This document shows, piece by piece, positions 23,207-33,732 of a stretch of 64,000 nt of DNA (position 1 is the stretch's first letter; each line of letters begins with the position of its first letter). Below the pieces are notes generated by a model that worked only from the letters and a program-made list of their open reading frames with translations, was not told the DNA's origin and did not search any database. The position numbers and the translations under genes were made by a program. The stretch comes from Punica granatum (taxonomy: Eukaryota > Streptophyta > Magnoliopsida > Myrtales > Lythraceae). The DNA lies in contig NC_045132.1 in assembly GCF_007655135.1 (NCBI RefSeq), positions 8,122,001 through 8,186,000 of the forward strand, read 5' to 3'.

Positions 23207-25552
23207 TAACATGAAACCCCAAACTCGAACTTTTCGGTTTCACAACGACCAATGCCTTAGCAAAACGAGGTGTATCATTTACCCCTAAACCCGGGAAACT
23301 TACCGGTCTTCGACCTTCGGGTCGTAAACAGGCAAGTGGCGACTCCTTCTCACACGTGTCCGTCACGCGTTACTCGGGAAAGTTGATACTCCCAAGCCGC
23401 GCCATTCAGTTGCGTGCATGTAGGCCCCGACGAGAGCACATTCGTGTCCGTACACGTGGCAAATGGGATGAACCACTCGACTAATTAATTCACTTGACTT
23501 TTAAATAAGTCGCACGAATTGACAATTAATTTGTAATCGAGTCGATAAATCACATACCGGTATTATGGCCTTTTCGAAACCCACAATTTTTAACAAATTA
23601 TCGAGACACATGGTCCGTGTAGCATGGACATTCAGGAAGGACTCGCGTGTCTTGACTCGAGTTTGGATCCGAGTTGAGGTAGCTTGACTCGGGATGTGGG
23701 AGTTCTCCTTGGACCACTTTCGAGCGGATTGACCAGTCTCTCGGCTTCTCCAGGGTCCGCACGACCTTGGTGGGTCTAAAGGATCAGTTGAAACCAGCTA
23801 TCGACCTCGACGGTTCGCTTTCCGCATTCTCGATTTCTTTTCACGAAACCATTTTTCCAATTCAAGGGCACGATGATCAGTTTATGATTTACCGACAATC
23901 CTAGAGTTAGAGTGGTTGAAACACTCCGAGCCACGGTAAAGACGAGGCAGCCTTGCAAGCGCAGGTCTTATCTGCATAGCCATCTTTATCTGATCGAAGT
24001 ATTTCTGTCATTCTAACACATTGATTCGGGCACTTAGGAACGTGGACCAAAGATGCGAGCGGGGAAGACCCATGAAAGGCTGCCCAGTTCCTCCAAGATT
24101 GAGAGCAGGGGTCTTCGGTTAAAACACAAAAACTGATTAATTTCGAACTTGACATAATTAAATACACGGGAACGGGCAGACAAAACCCTAGGTGGTACAA
24201 TTCTGCCAATACACGCTTCGTTCATAATCTGTTAATCGATCAATATAATAAAACATATAAACTTAAAAAGAATCCACACACCTAGGGTTTGACCACATAT
24301 ATCATGTTTGTTGAGTCTTTTCTAAGCAAATGCCGAATGCTACATACCCTTCGAGATGGCCCATGGTCGATCTTCACCGTGTATGCTCATTCTGTTTTTA
24401 TCTACTTAGGATACAAGCATATTTGTTAAGCAACCCCAGATCAATAAACTGATAATCACGTTAATGCGAGGACTAATTCACACCTTGTTTTCTTTCTCTG
24501 TTTTTATTCGTTTCCTGTCTGCCCTTGTCTGTTTTATTGCTGTTCGACCCCGAACCATTAGAGCACGATCAACACGGGGTTTAATGCTTCAACCATTGAC
24601 CATGGGGTCCAACGCTCCCACACATCGAGTCCGCACAACCTGAGCATGGCATGAAGCCTAGCCTTGAGTCACCGTTTCAACCCTAGTATTTAAGGGGAGC
24701 ATCACTTGGGTCAGGACGTGTGAAACAAGGTCAAACAACCACCTGGGAGCTCGACAACCGTTTGGTCCTCTTGGGACTCGTTGATTTGGTCGGACCTGAC
24801 CCCCGACTCTCATGAGCCTACGTTGCAATAATTTCTATTCCTATCTTCCACCAGTGAACATGAGTGGACTATTGGCTGAACTTAAACCGACTGGGATCCG
24901 CTTGATGTAATTTGTATTTATACTAAGAGTACATTGCAAGGAGTTTATTTTTATATTCATTCATGTAATGTTCCCAGTCGGCAAGAGAACGATCTGATTA
25001 TTGAACCAGTAAAAGTAGTATACGCTCCCTAGGGATTAGTAGGCCTTACATGTCATGGTTTTAGCCCACGTGGAGAACCAGCCATCATGGCCTGACGAGC
25101 CGTGACGCGAGGACGGTAGACTAAACCTTCGACACGAGGGTGTACCCCTCTTTCAGGCTCTTAGCTAGAACCGATCGCTTCTTAACGAATTTACGGTGTC
25201 AAATCGAATAAGATGAGCGTAACCTAATCCACGTAGTAAATAAACTAAAAACAACAAATCCTAGACAAACTAGAGTACCGATAGGGCGTGCGGGATATAG
25301 GCACAAACGTTACAGAGCACCTGAACTCAAAATTTTGGTTTTGCAAGACCATATGCCTTAGCACACTAGATGTATTCCTTACCCTTAGACCCAAAAAACT
25401 CACTAGCTCTCGACCTTCAGGTCGTAAACTAGTAGTGATGACTATTTCTCACGCGAGTTTGTCATGCATCCTTCAAGAAGGTGAATACTCCCAAGCCGTG
25501 CGATCATGCGCATGCATGCGGGCCTTAACGAGATAAAATTCGAGTCAGTACA

Positions 25553-26212
25553 CCCAAGAGTAAAGAAGTGCATTTTCCTTGGGTATGTTGATGGTGTGAA
25601 AGGGTATAGGTTATGGTGCCCTAATGGTGAAGCTTCAAAGTTCCTTGTTAGTCGTGATGTGACTTTTGATGAGTCTTTTGTGATGAAACAACTTAAGGTC
25701 ACGCATAAGGTGCAGGTGGAGAATGAGAAGCCAGTGGAGTCTACTGAGAAGCAAGTGGAGCTCAAGATCAAAGCATCTAAAAGTTAGCATGTAGTTGAGG
25801 AAGTTCAACTTGGACAACCTCAAGAGCAGTGGCAAGATCGACATCCTCTCCATGTTTAGATTCTCATTAGGGATAGAGAGAAGAGATAGGTAAAACCTCC
25901 TCAGAGGTATGGGCATGTAAATCTAGGTGCTTATGCCCTGAATGTAGCTAAGCGGATTGAATGTGAGGATCCGTCGAGCTACAAAGAAACTATTCAAAGT
26001 AAGAATCAACACAATGGGGATTGGCCATGGCAGAAGAGATGAAGTCTCTTTGGAAGAATCAGACTTGGGAACTTGCCAAGCCTCCTAGAAAGTAGAAGAT
26101 GGTTAGGTGCAAGTGGATATGCAAGAAGAAGGAAGAAATTCCCAAAGTTGAGGGTTCGAGATTTAAGGTAAGACTGAAAGCAAAGGGTTTTACGTAGAGG
26201 AAGAGGATCAAC
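25553..26212 (+). pseudogene. Copia integrase C-terminal linker and start of reverse transcriptase
   Basis: Continues the host copia after LTR A. The reading is open at first: PRVKKCIFLGYVDGVKGYRL then GEASKFLVSRDVTFDESF (about 25553-25690), the conserved segment after the copia integrase core. An acidic/Gln-rich linker with stops (about 25785, 25857) follows, then the RT entry: WICKKKEEIPKVEGSRFKVR and AKGFT-stop-RKRIN (TAG at about 26194). It breaks off at 26212, where solo LTR X begins, and continues at 51873 with DCNEVFSLVMKHSSIRVLL. Confidence 0.85.
26208..26212. repeat. Left TSD of solo LTR X (TCAAC)
   Basis: TCAAC before TGTTAATTC corresponds to TCGAC at 51873-51877 after GCAACA, with one A/G transition. 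The copia reading frame is continuous across the duplication. Confidence 0.7.
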
Positions 26213-26660
26213 TGTTAATTCTATGATAATAGGGTTACTTAGTACCTTTTATGGACTTATTTGAAGTTAGATCTCAAGTTTATGTTAGGTTTGAGTAGGT
26301 TTATGGTATAATCGACATTAGGTTGCATTTTGATAGGATTTTAGAGTCTTAAGTACCTTTTGGTTTGTTTTTAGTTATTTTAGGAGTTAGTCCATGAATT
26401 GAGCTTTTTGCAACCTCTAATTTCTTGAAATTTGGGCATGTCTAATTTGCTAATTTTGGTGTCAAATGCATATGGATGAAAGCATGTACAATTGGGATTG
26501 TCAAGGTTCGAGCGGCACGTGAATTGGAGGTCAAAAAAAAAAGATATGACTCGAAGAAGTCCATGATACAGTGCAATATTACGGACAATAGAGAGTTGTG
26601 ACCGTCAACACAGGGGTTGTGACCGTCGTGAAGGGCAGAAAGTAGGGAGAAGTCGAGGTC

Positions 26661-26665
26661 GTGAT
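26661..26665. repeat. Left TSD of Tat1 (GTGAT)
   Basis: GTGAT before TGTCAGC is repeated at 50676-50680, after GTCCGTACT. Confidence 0.85.
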
Positions 26666-28254
26666 TGTCAGCACCCCACTTTGGCTCACCAAGTTGAGCT
26701 ACATTATCAGCAGTGATTCATGTCACGACTTGAGCATCATCACAGAAAACGGCTTGACATAGCAAGAAATCACTATTCATCCTCAAGTCGACAAAATTGA
26801 GCAGATGACAGAAGGACTCCAGGGGTCACCAAAAGGCAACAAAGTGATTAGAGAGCTCAATAATGTCCAAAACCGGCATTTTCAGTGTACCACATGGACA
26901 ATCCTATTTTTCGATAGTTCGCTCGTCCATCGGAATATAGCCAATATTAGACTTCAAAAATCCACATCGATGCCAAACAGATGAGAAATGTCTTCAAGCG
27001 CATTTCGCAAATCATCTGCTCTATACAGAACAACTTTCTGTAAAAAGACAACTTTTCAGTGGAAGTCCAAAAATGCCGGTTTCTCGGAGAAAAATTAATT
27101 CCAAATATCAGATGCGGCCATGCCCCACAATCATACAGAGCACGAGTAGTATTTTAGATTGTCTTTTGGAAGCCATACAGATACCCCGAATGACTTCCGA
27201 GCGACAAAACGGGCATACCCCTATTCGGAAGAGCATAACCGGAGACTGGTATAATGGAATAACGACAAATGAAGGTGACCCTGTATTGCCCTGAAAACTC
27301 CAGCAGACAGACACAATTGGGCAAATCAGATAGCAAAACCCTTTTTAGTTTCCCGAGCAACCTCCGAGGAGCAGAAAAGGTCATTTTCAATGGAAATTCA
27401 TATCCGGACGTCCTCCTTGGGGAAACTTGACGCCGAATGCATACCTTACACAGTGCTATCCTTCTCAAGCCTCAATGTGGAATTGTTGGAATGAATCACA
27501 CAACTCATCTAGACCTCCCAAGCAATGCTTTAAGGGTCTCAGATGCACTTTTCATGTCCTTAGGGGCCCAATCTCGACAAAGAGAAATCATAGTGATCTC
27601 CGGATCGCCCAAGTAACTCAGAAAGTAATCTGAGAAATCCAATTTCGGCTTCCTAGGACATCTCCGGCTCCATATTTGCATTACCGACTTAAGGGTCAAG
27701 GGCCCACGTGATTTGACAATTTATGTCAAAATGACCGACGTGGGATGCAGATGCAAGATATGATGTCAGAAGTGGATAACTTCGCTCTGGTCACCTGCAA
27801 TGAGCAAAATCGGCTTCCGAGCCTCATATAGACCCGAGACATTTCTCCACGAAAAATGCCAATTTGGGCTCATTAAATTCGTTTTCTTGCGTATATCGAC
27901 AATTCGACGTTCATTTCGAACCACGAGTTTCGAATGCGCGACCAATCGAAACCCGAGCTTTCTCCTGGTTTCTCCTCATGGGCCGTGGGACCCACGGGCT
28001 GCCCAAGGGCAGTCGTCTCTTGCCCCAAATGTTTCGGCCTCTTCCTCCTTTTCTCTTGCACTCTCCTGGCCCAAAATATCTAAGGAAGTTGAAGACAACA
28101 CTTCAACTCCTCTTCAATGCTCATCAATGCCCTTGGCTCTTCCTCATCAAGAACACTTGGATGACATCCATCCTCATCTTCATTAGGGCAACTGACTTTT
28201 GCTAATGAGGCCTCTAATGGTGCTTTGTTTTGCTTAATTGCTCATTAGCTTCAC

Positions 28255-28264
28255 CTATATATTG
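28255..28264 (+). promoter_or_regulatory. TATA-like core promoter of the Tat1 5' LTR
   Basis: CTATATATTG about 1.59 kb into the LTR. The same sequence is present in the 3' LTR near 44845. It is the best TATA candidate in the LTR; the transcription start has not been shown. Confidence 0.45.
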
Positions 28265-28589
28265 CATATTTGTCATTAAGTTAATCACTTCTCCTCTTGC
28301 ACACTTCTCACTAGCTTTCTCCCTCTAGGAAATGCTCTCAACTCCCTAGCAACCAGCAGCAAGTTCCAGCTCTAAGAACCGAAATATTCAAGCAAAAGCC
28401 AAGCCAAAAATCCTTAGAGTTTAAGTCGAAATCCATGGCGATCACTATTCCGACTTAGATCCAAAAATCTCCAAACTCCATAGACCACATGTTTTGGACC
28501 TAAGGAATTCATTTTTGAACTTATATTTTCGGTTTGAGGTCATTTGCTCATGATTTCAGGTTGTTTCTATCATTTCGGGCGAAGAACGA

Positions 28590-28920
28590 GGTCTCAGGTG
28601 AATTGTGCACCCGTTACCCACCCACGCGCACAGTTGAGCGCCCGTCAGCGTGCGCGCGCGCGCGTGCAGCGTGAGTCATCGCGCGGGAGTTCCTGCGCCC
28701 CGCACGTTCTTCCGCGTGCATGCATGCACGCATGCGCCCGTGACGTGCCGAGCGTCTACCCGCGCATCCGCGCGCTTGTCACTGCGTGTCCGAGCGCCCG
28801 TCACTGCGCGATCGAGCACCTGCTTGGGCGTCCGCGCCCCTAACACCTTCCCGCGCGCCAGACATCCTCCCGCGCGCCCAGTCGCGCGTTCCACGCCTTC
28901 TCGCGTCCACTATCGTCCAT
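28590..28920 (+). other. CpG-rich, alternating purine-pyrimidine block in the Tat1 5' LTR
   Basis: Dense in CpG, with alternating runs such as GCGCGCGCGCGTGC (about 28653) and GTGCATGCATGCACGCATGC (about 28715), both able in principle to form Z-DNA or cruciforms. It is also present in the 3' LTR (47900-48240) and, in reverse, in LTR C (17380-17640). It lies about 330 bp downstream of the TATA-like box, so it would be in the transcript leader. ORFs here are low-complexity artefacts. Confidence 0.65.
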
Positions 28921-31098
28921 CCAAGGACTCCACCCAGTCACCCGACTCTCGAACACTTCTTCGACTCTTTCCTCGTATCCCGAGGCATGGTATAACATTC
29001 TCGACTTAGAGAAGTTAGAACTTGTTACATTATTTGTATGTTTATGAAATAATATGGTGTTCTAAGTATGTTTAACTTGCAAGGCTTAAATTTTATACAC
29101 TTTCATGTTATGTTATGCATATTTATTACCATATAACTTGCTAGCATGTTGGAAAAAAGTTTGGATCGTCGTTTGGAAGACCATCCTAACCCGGAAATGG
29201 GAAATGAGCTCTCGGCCAAGTCTCTAAATGGGATGACCGAAACTTAGCTTGCCCTTTTTGAGTTAAGAATGGTCTTCTTGGCCCGATCTAAGTTAGTTTC
29301 CAAGTTCATTTTATTTTTTTTCATGTATGAAGTCGGTATTTTTTTATCGATTCTGTAAATAACATGTTTGTGTATGTTTCCATGTTTGAATGAGCTATGT
29401 GATCATGACAATACCGGTTTTTGTCAAAAATGTGTTATTCATCGTGTTTGATGCTTGAGCATGCGAAAAACAATTAAAACCGAGGCAAGGAAACCATTTG
29501 TGACTCGAATTGAGCCATAAGAGCTTTCGGCCATCCTTGAGAGGGTGAGGCCGAGAGCCTCTTGGCCTTTCTCGAGTAAAGAGTGGTTTCCTTATCACGA
29601 GTTTGATTCGTTTTCTTGGATTGTGTGAAATTGCAATTGCAATATCATTGCAAACCCTGCGGTAAAAATGTCTTTATAAATGTTATTTCTCAAGCAAATA
29701 TGCATGGATTCGAATATCGATAACTTAGTCGGGTTCATTCGGTTATGAGAGTATTTTTAGTTGTTCAACCAAATTATCCTCGATCATTGTGAAACCGTCT
29801 CGGTTATCGAACCACGAATCGTTTTCATAATTAATGCATTTGGTAATAACCCTAAGCATTAATTCCACGAATGGGTTAATCGGGACGCTCACACGGTTAA
29901 TTCATTCAATCCTAAACAACTTTGCACGAACTGGATATTAATTTGTAACTCGTGTCGATGAATTACAAAATGGTGTTAATGCCCTTTTCAAAACCCTCAT
30001 ACTTTCAAATCCGTATTGTGTTGTTCCCCTTTTCTGAAAACAAATTTTCAAATCAAGGGCAAGAACATCATTTTGTGATTTGGCGTCATCTTAGCATCGT
30101 TTAGAGTGCTAGTCGGGTATTCTGTATCAAAAATACAATTACCAGACTAATCTTTTCACTCGACCTAACCAAACACTAGATAAGGGTTAGGAGGAATTCT
30201 AGAATACAAATCTAGAGTAAAAACACAAGTTTGGATGAATTCAATGTAACTTCAGTGTCATTACACGGAATCATTGTAAAAGTGATCCTCACACACGAAA
30301 ATTGACTATGAACATCTGATATGTCAGATTTTCAAACAAAAGCCGAATGATAAAACATTGCCACGTGTTTGTTTGTCTAGGGTAGGATTTGTATGCCAAA
30401 GTACCTCGGATCAATAATTCGTTAAAACACATAAACTAGACAATAACAAACACTTTATTTGTTATTAATATGTCATGTGTTACTTTCTGTACTTGTTTGT
30501 CTTGCGGGTCGAATCTGATCCTTAGGCTAAATAATATTAGGGCTCAACGCCCTAATCATCAATCACAGGGTCCAACGCCCTAATCATCACTCACAGGGTT
30601 CAATGCCCTATTCACTGAGAGCTCACTGAATTGCATTTTTCGGTCATTTCCTAAACTCACGGTGGATCGAGTGGAATATTAACCGAAAGCAAACCGAATG
30701 AGATTCAGTCATTTGTAATTTGTAATTTATTGTATTTATTATGAGAGCACATTGTAAGGAGTTATTTGTATATTCGTTATTGTAAGAATCCCATTCAGTG
30801 AGCAAATGGTCCGAGAGTCGAATTAATCGAATTGGTCTAATGCTTGCCCAAAGAAAAGTAAATCTAAGAACTCGCGATTCTGGTTCACACGGGGATTCAA
30901 CCTCCATGGTTCGATGAACTGTAACACAAGATTGTGAAACAATTCCCCGATACACGGGTTTACTTCTCTCTCGGCTTCTCCACCGACATCGTTTAGTTCA
31001 CTGAATCTCCGGTGTCAAAACGTGCGAGCCGAGTGCAACTTAATTCATGCAGTAAATAATAAAATATGCAAGCCTAGCAAATCCGAGTACCGAAAAGG

Positions 31099-31120
31099 CG
31101 TGCGGGATAAGGCCCGCACG
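31099..31120 (+). promoter_or_regulatory. Conserved LTR-terminal hairpin (Tat1 5' LTR)
   Basis: CGTGCGGG (31099-31106) pairs perfectly with CCCGCACG (31113-31120). A second palindrome, CGACCTTCAGGTCG, lies at 31224-31237. In the 3' LTR the first hairpin has decayed by transitions (50402-50424) while the second is intact (50529-50542). Confidence 0.6.
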
Positions 31121-31370
31121 TAACATGAACCCCCGAACACGGACTTTTCGGTTCCGCACAGACCAATGCCTTAACAACAACAAGGTGTTTCATACCCCTA
31201 GACCCGAGTAACTTATCCGCCCTCGACCTTCAGGTCGTAATATGAGAAGTGGCGACTCCTTCTCACGCGTGTTCGTCATGCGTCCCCACGGGAAGGTGGA
31301 CACTCCCAAGCCGCGATCTAAAAGCGAGCATACGGGCCCCTATGAGAGTCCACATTTGGGTCCGTACAGC

Positions 31371-31391
31371 TTGATGACTCCACTGGGGACC
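31371..31391 (+). promoter_or_regulatory. Probable primer binding site of Tat1
   Basis: Two bases after the LTR end comes TTGATGACTCCACTGGGGAC. GACTCCACTGGGGA-type sequences are familiar to me from Tat/Ogre-class PBSs. I could not check it against the tRNA set, so the priming tRNA is not named. Confidence 0.6.
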
Positions 31392-32000
31392 ACACTTAGT
31401 GGGTTCAGGCTCAATCCGTTTGCTTTGCTTGTATGTTTATTTATCGCTTTTCGTACATTTATTTTACGCACATTTACTTTTCTGCACTGGCATTGCATCA
31501 TTCTAGCGGATTTAGATACCAAACGCCTAAAATCCCACGGGCGCCGATCTAAGAAGCTCGGTTAGTCAGAGGTTCTAAGTAAGGGAACGGATGGAGTAGG
31601 CTCTACCACCGAACCGGCCCCCAAAGATCCTCCCTCGATTTCAAGGAATTGACACCCTTGAATCGGGAGCCCCCATCCCTAGTTAGTGGTTTTCCCAATA
31701 GAACTCTGAAACCATGCATAAACAAGGACCGTCATGCTGGACCAAAATAAACCTTCATGCCGTCAATCGACTCAAAGTTAGGTCTTTAAGTCGGCCCCTA
31801 GCTTCTTTTAGGCGGGCTTTTTATTTTTTTTCTACAATGAGCAATGTACATTGTAATAGATACAGTTGTACTTTACTTTTCTGCACTGCATGCATGTTTT
31901 TAAACAACCTAGGACATTGCATCAGTTTGGTTTTAAACATTGAACCGACAGTCTCTCCATTGAACCGACATTCTCTCCATTCACACCAGCCGCGGACATC
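31392..32000 (+). other. 5' untranslated leader of Tat1
   Basis: About 610 bp between PBS and ORF1. No conserved coding frame is seen. An ORF at 31242-31565 crosses the LTR/PBS boundary and is not a gene. Confidence 0.6.
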
Positions 32001-33437
32001 ATGCGCCTTTGGAGAACATTCCGCCCTGTCGACCGCGCATTTCTCCGAGTCATCATAGGAGACTTGCTACTACCTACGGATTCCCCCATTGACTGGACCT
32101 TGCTCAAAACAGCTATCAGTTCTTGGGACACTTAGCGGGCCGTGTTCAACTTTCAGGGGACAGAGCTATCTCCTACAGTAGAGGAATATGCGGCACTCAT
32201 TCAGCGGCCCATGCCGACCCGCGACATCGTGGTACCCAATCAGTTTGCCACGATACAGAGTAGACTTGCCATCCTTCTAGGTCTCCACGATGAAGAAATT
32301 CATCATGAGCTTAGGTATGGATGGGAGCATAGCGTTAGGACTGCATGGCTCATAGACTTCATACATGTTTGTTTTCTCAATGCCACGGGAGAATCATATC
32401 AGCGTGGCGCTTGTCACGGGTTCCTCTTGCTTATCTTCGGGACCATCCTATTCCCCTACTCGTCGAACCTCATAGACGAGGCACTTACCCAAGTCATCCT
32501 CCAAGTGGTAGGAGGCCATAATTACGTGGAAGTCGTCTTGGCTAAGACCATTCGGTCTCTTGACTATGTACGAGAGGTTCGACGTGGTAGAATGAAAGGA
32601 GCTCTGCATCTACTGCAGATTTGGCTTCTTGCACACATTAGGTCGTTCTGCTCATCCCATCCTTTTTTCTACATCACCGACGAGCGTTCATTCATCGCTC
32701 GTCTACTTCAGGTGTTTCGACCTTCCGACTGTGATTACACCGATTGGAAGCAGTTTATGGAAGGTTTCACACCGGCACAGTTTCTATGGGCTGCTCGTTG
32801 GAATCCCGACGGTCCCATGACCATTGGATGTCCTTCGGTCATAGGACTCCCTTTGATCAGTCATTTAGGGAGCACACTCATCTTTCTAGCCCGAGTCATT
32901 AGACAACTCGGTGGTCTACAGGATATCCCTACAGAGGCAGATCGCGCTCCATATCACTTCACGTGGGCAGATACGAAGTCTTCACTTCCGGTTAGGTTTC
33001 TATAGGTTCGGGAAGTTCGATGCTTGTGGGGCACTCGCATCGTTCAGGAGCTTTACTTCCTGGAACATCCCACTGACGTGGAACGAGCTTTCTCAGCTAC
33101 TGCAGCATATATGGCTCAGTTCCATCCGCAGAGGCTCACAGCTGTTCGTCGGCTACGCACACCACGGATTCCGCATGCACTGCAAGCAGACATTCCAAAC
33201 GCAGAGAGCTCAATCCAAGTAGCCAGGCGCACAGAGTTGCAGTCTATCAGGGAGGAGCGAGATCGACTCCGCTGTGAGCTTATTGATACACGTTCAGAGC
33301 TCACTGACCACAGAGAGCTTCAGAGGGAGTTAGCTCAGACTCGCGCACGAGTAGAGAACCAAGACAGGGAGATAGCGTGTTTGAGCGCTACGCTGGACCG
33401 AGCGCGGGCAAAAGCGCGCAAGGTCTCCCATCCTTAG
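32001..33437 (+). pseudogene. Tat1 ORF1: plant mobile-domain/DUF7745-like protein with C-terminal coiled coil
   Basis: One reading frame from ATG 32001 to the TAG at 33435-33437 is broken only by two in-frame TAG codons (32133 and 33003). The first part (MRLWRTFRPVDRAFL) leads into VFNFQGTELSPTVEEYAALI and long helical segments (VRTAWLIDFIHVCFLNATGE, GFLLLIFGTILFPYSSN), resembling plant mobile-domain-like proteins annotated as DUF7745 or aminotransferase-like. The last third (about 33205-33430) is rich in Arg, Glu and Leu in heptads and should form a coiled coil. It sits upstream of gag, where Ogre elements carry an extra ORF1 of uncertain function. The family name is from recognition, not a search. 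Confidence 0.7.
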
Positions 33438-33732
33438 GTTCAGTTGGTTAGTGTTTTTGCTCGTACAGCACTCACTCAGCTATGGGTTGTAATAGGTGTC
33501 GGTTTAATGTTTATGTTTTCTTTTTCGAACAACAGTCTTTGTAAATTATGGAACGTGAATCGAACTGATGTAATGGCATTAATGTTTTCAAACTCATGCA
33601 TCTCATGCATTTATACACTTAGTCATTTATATTCTGAAATTAGCCAATGCACAACAATTACACTCACACACTTATACATACAGGTGCTAACAACTGGCGT
33701 CGCATCGTTATCCTACTCGAGCACGCACAAGG
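33438..33732 (+). other. Spacer between ORF1 and gag, possibly intronic
   Basis: AT/pyrimidine-rich, with stops in all frames. It ends in a 3' splice-like ACTTATACATACAG at 33683. A spliced ORF1-gag transcript is possible, but no clear 5' site was identified. Confidence 0.4.

Larger units (their letters stand above)
13046..23454 (+). mobile_element. Solo LTR B, nested in LTR A and split by LTR C
   Basis: Starts TATCAGCACCCCATTTTG (ancestral TG now TA) and ends GTGTCCGTACA. A perfect CGTGG duplication flanks it, so it is one insertion. It includes a TATA-like CATATATACA at 14601, a 191-bp internal duplication (20061-20400), the conserved terminal hairpins (23184-23206, 23311-23324) and no internal region. 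Its own length is about 5.48 kb. The solo state implies recombination between the two LTRs of a former full element. Confidence 0.85.
9882..25552 (+). mobile_element. Solo LTR A of the 5-kb Tat class, itself split by LTR B
   Basis: Starts TGTCAGCACACCGTTTTGG and ends GTCAGTACA, matching the ends of the Tat LTRs (TGTCAGCACCCC and GGTCCGTACA). Landmarks occur in the same order as in Tat1: CGCAAATCATCTGCT near 10240, TCTCGGCCA near 12300, and the terminal block with GGCGTGCGGGATATAGG (25286) and CGACCTTCAGGTCG (25411). No PBS, internal region or PPT is present. Without LTR B its own length is about 5.26 kb. Flanks CCTTA (9877-9881) and CCCAA (25553-25557) agree at 3 of 5 positions and may be a decayed TSD. 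It lies between GKLD and PRVKKCIFLGY of the copia integrase. Confidence 0.8.
26666..31368 (+). repeat. 5' LTR of Tat1 (4,703 bp)
   Basis: Starts TGTCAGCACCCC and ends GGGTCCGTACA. It contains a TATA-like box (28255-28264), a CpG-rich block (28590-28920), imperfect short motifs such as GGGACGCTCACAC (29881), the repeated phrase CAACGCCCTAATCATC (about 30545 and 30575), and the conserved hairpins at 31099-31120 and 31224-31237. It matches 43240-50675 throughout, apart from the insertion of solo LTR T there. Confidence 0.9.

Noticed and set aside
27800..28205. ORFs of 113-128 codons present in both Tat1 LTRs (also 44444-44794)
   Set aside because: They occur twice only because LTRs are duplicated; they overlap each other in different frames and have no known domain.
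28544..29009. Several Arg/Pro/Ala-rich ORFs in the CpG-rich block (also at 17368-17647 and 47842-48328)
   Set aside because: Low-complexity translation of GC-rich DNA in overlapping frames on both strands; no domain.
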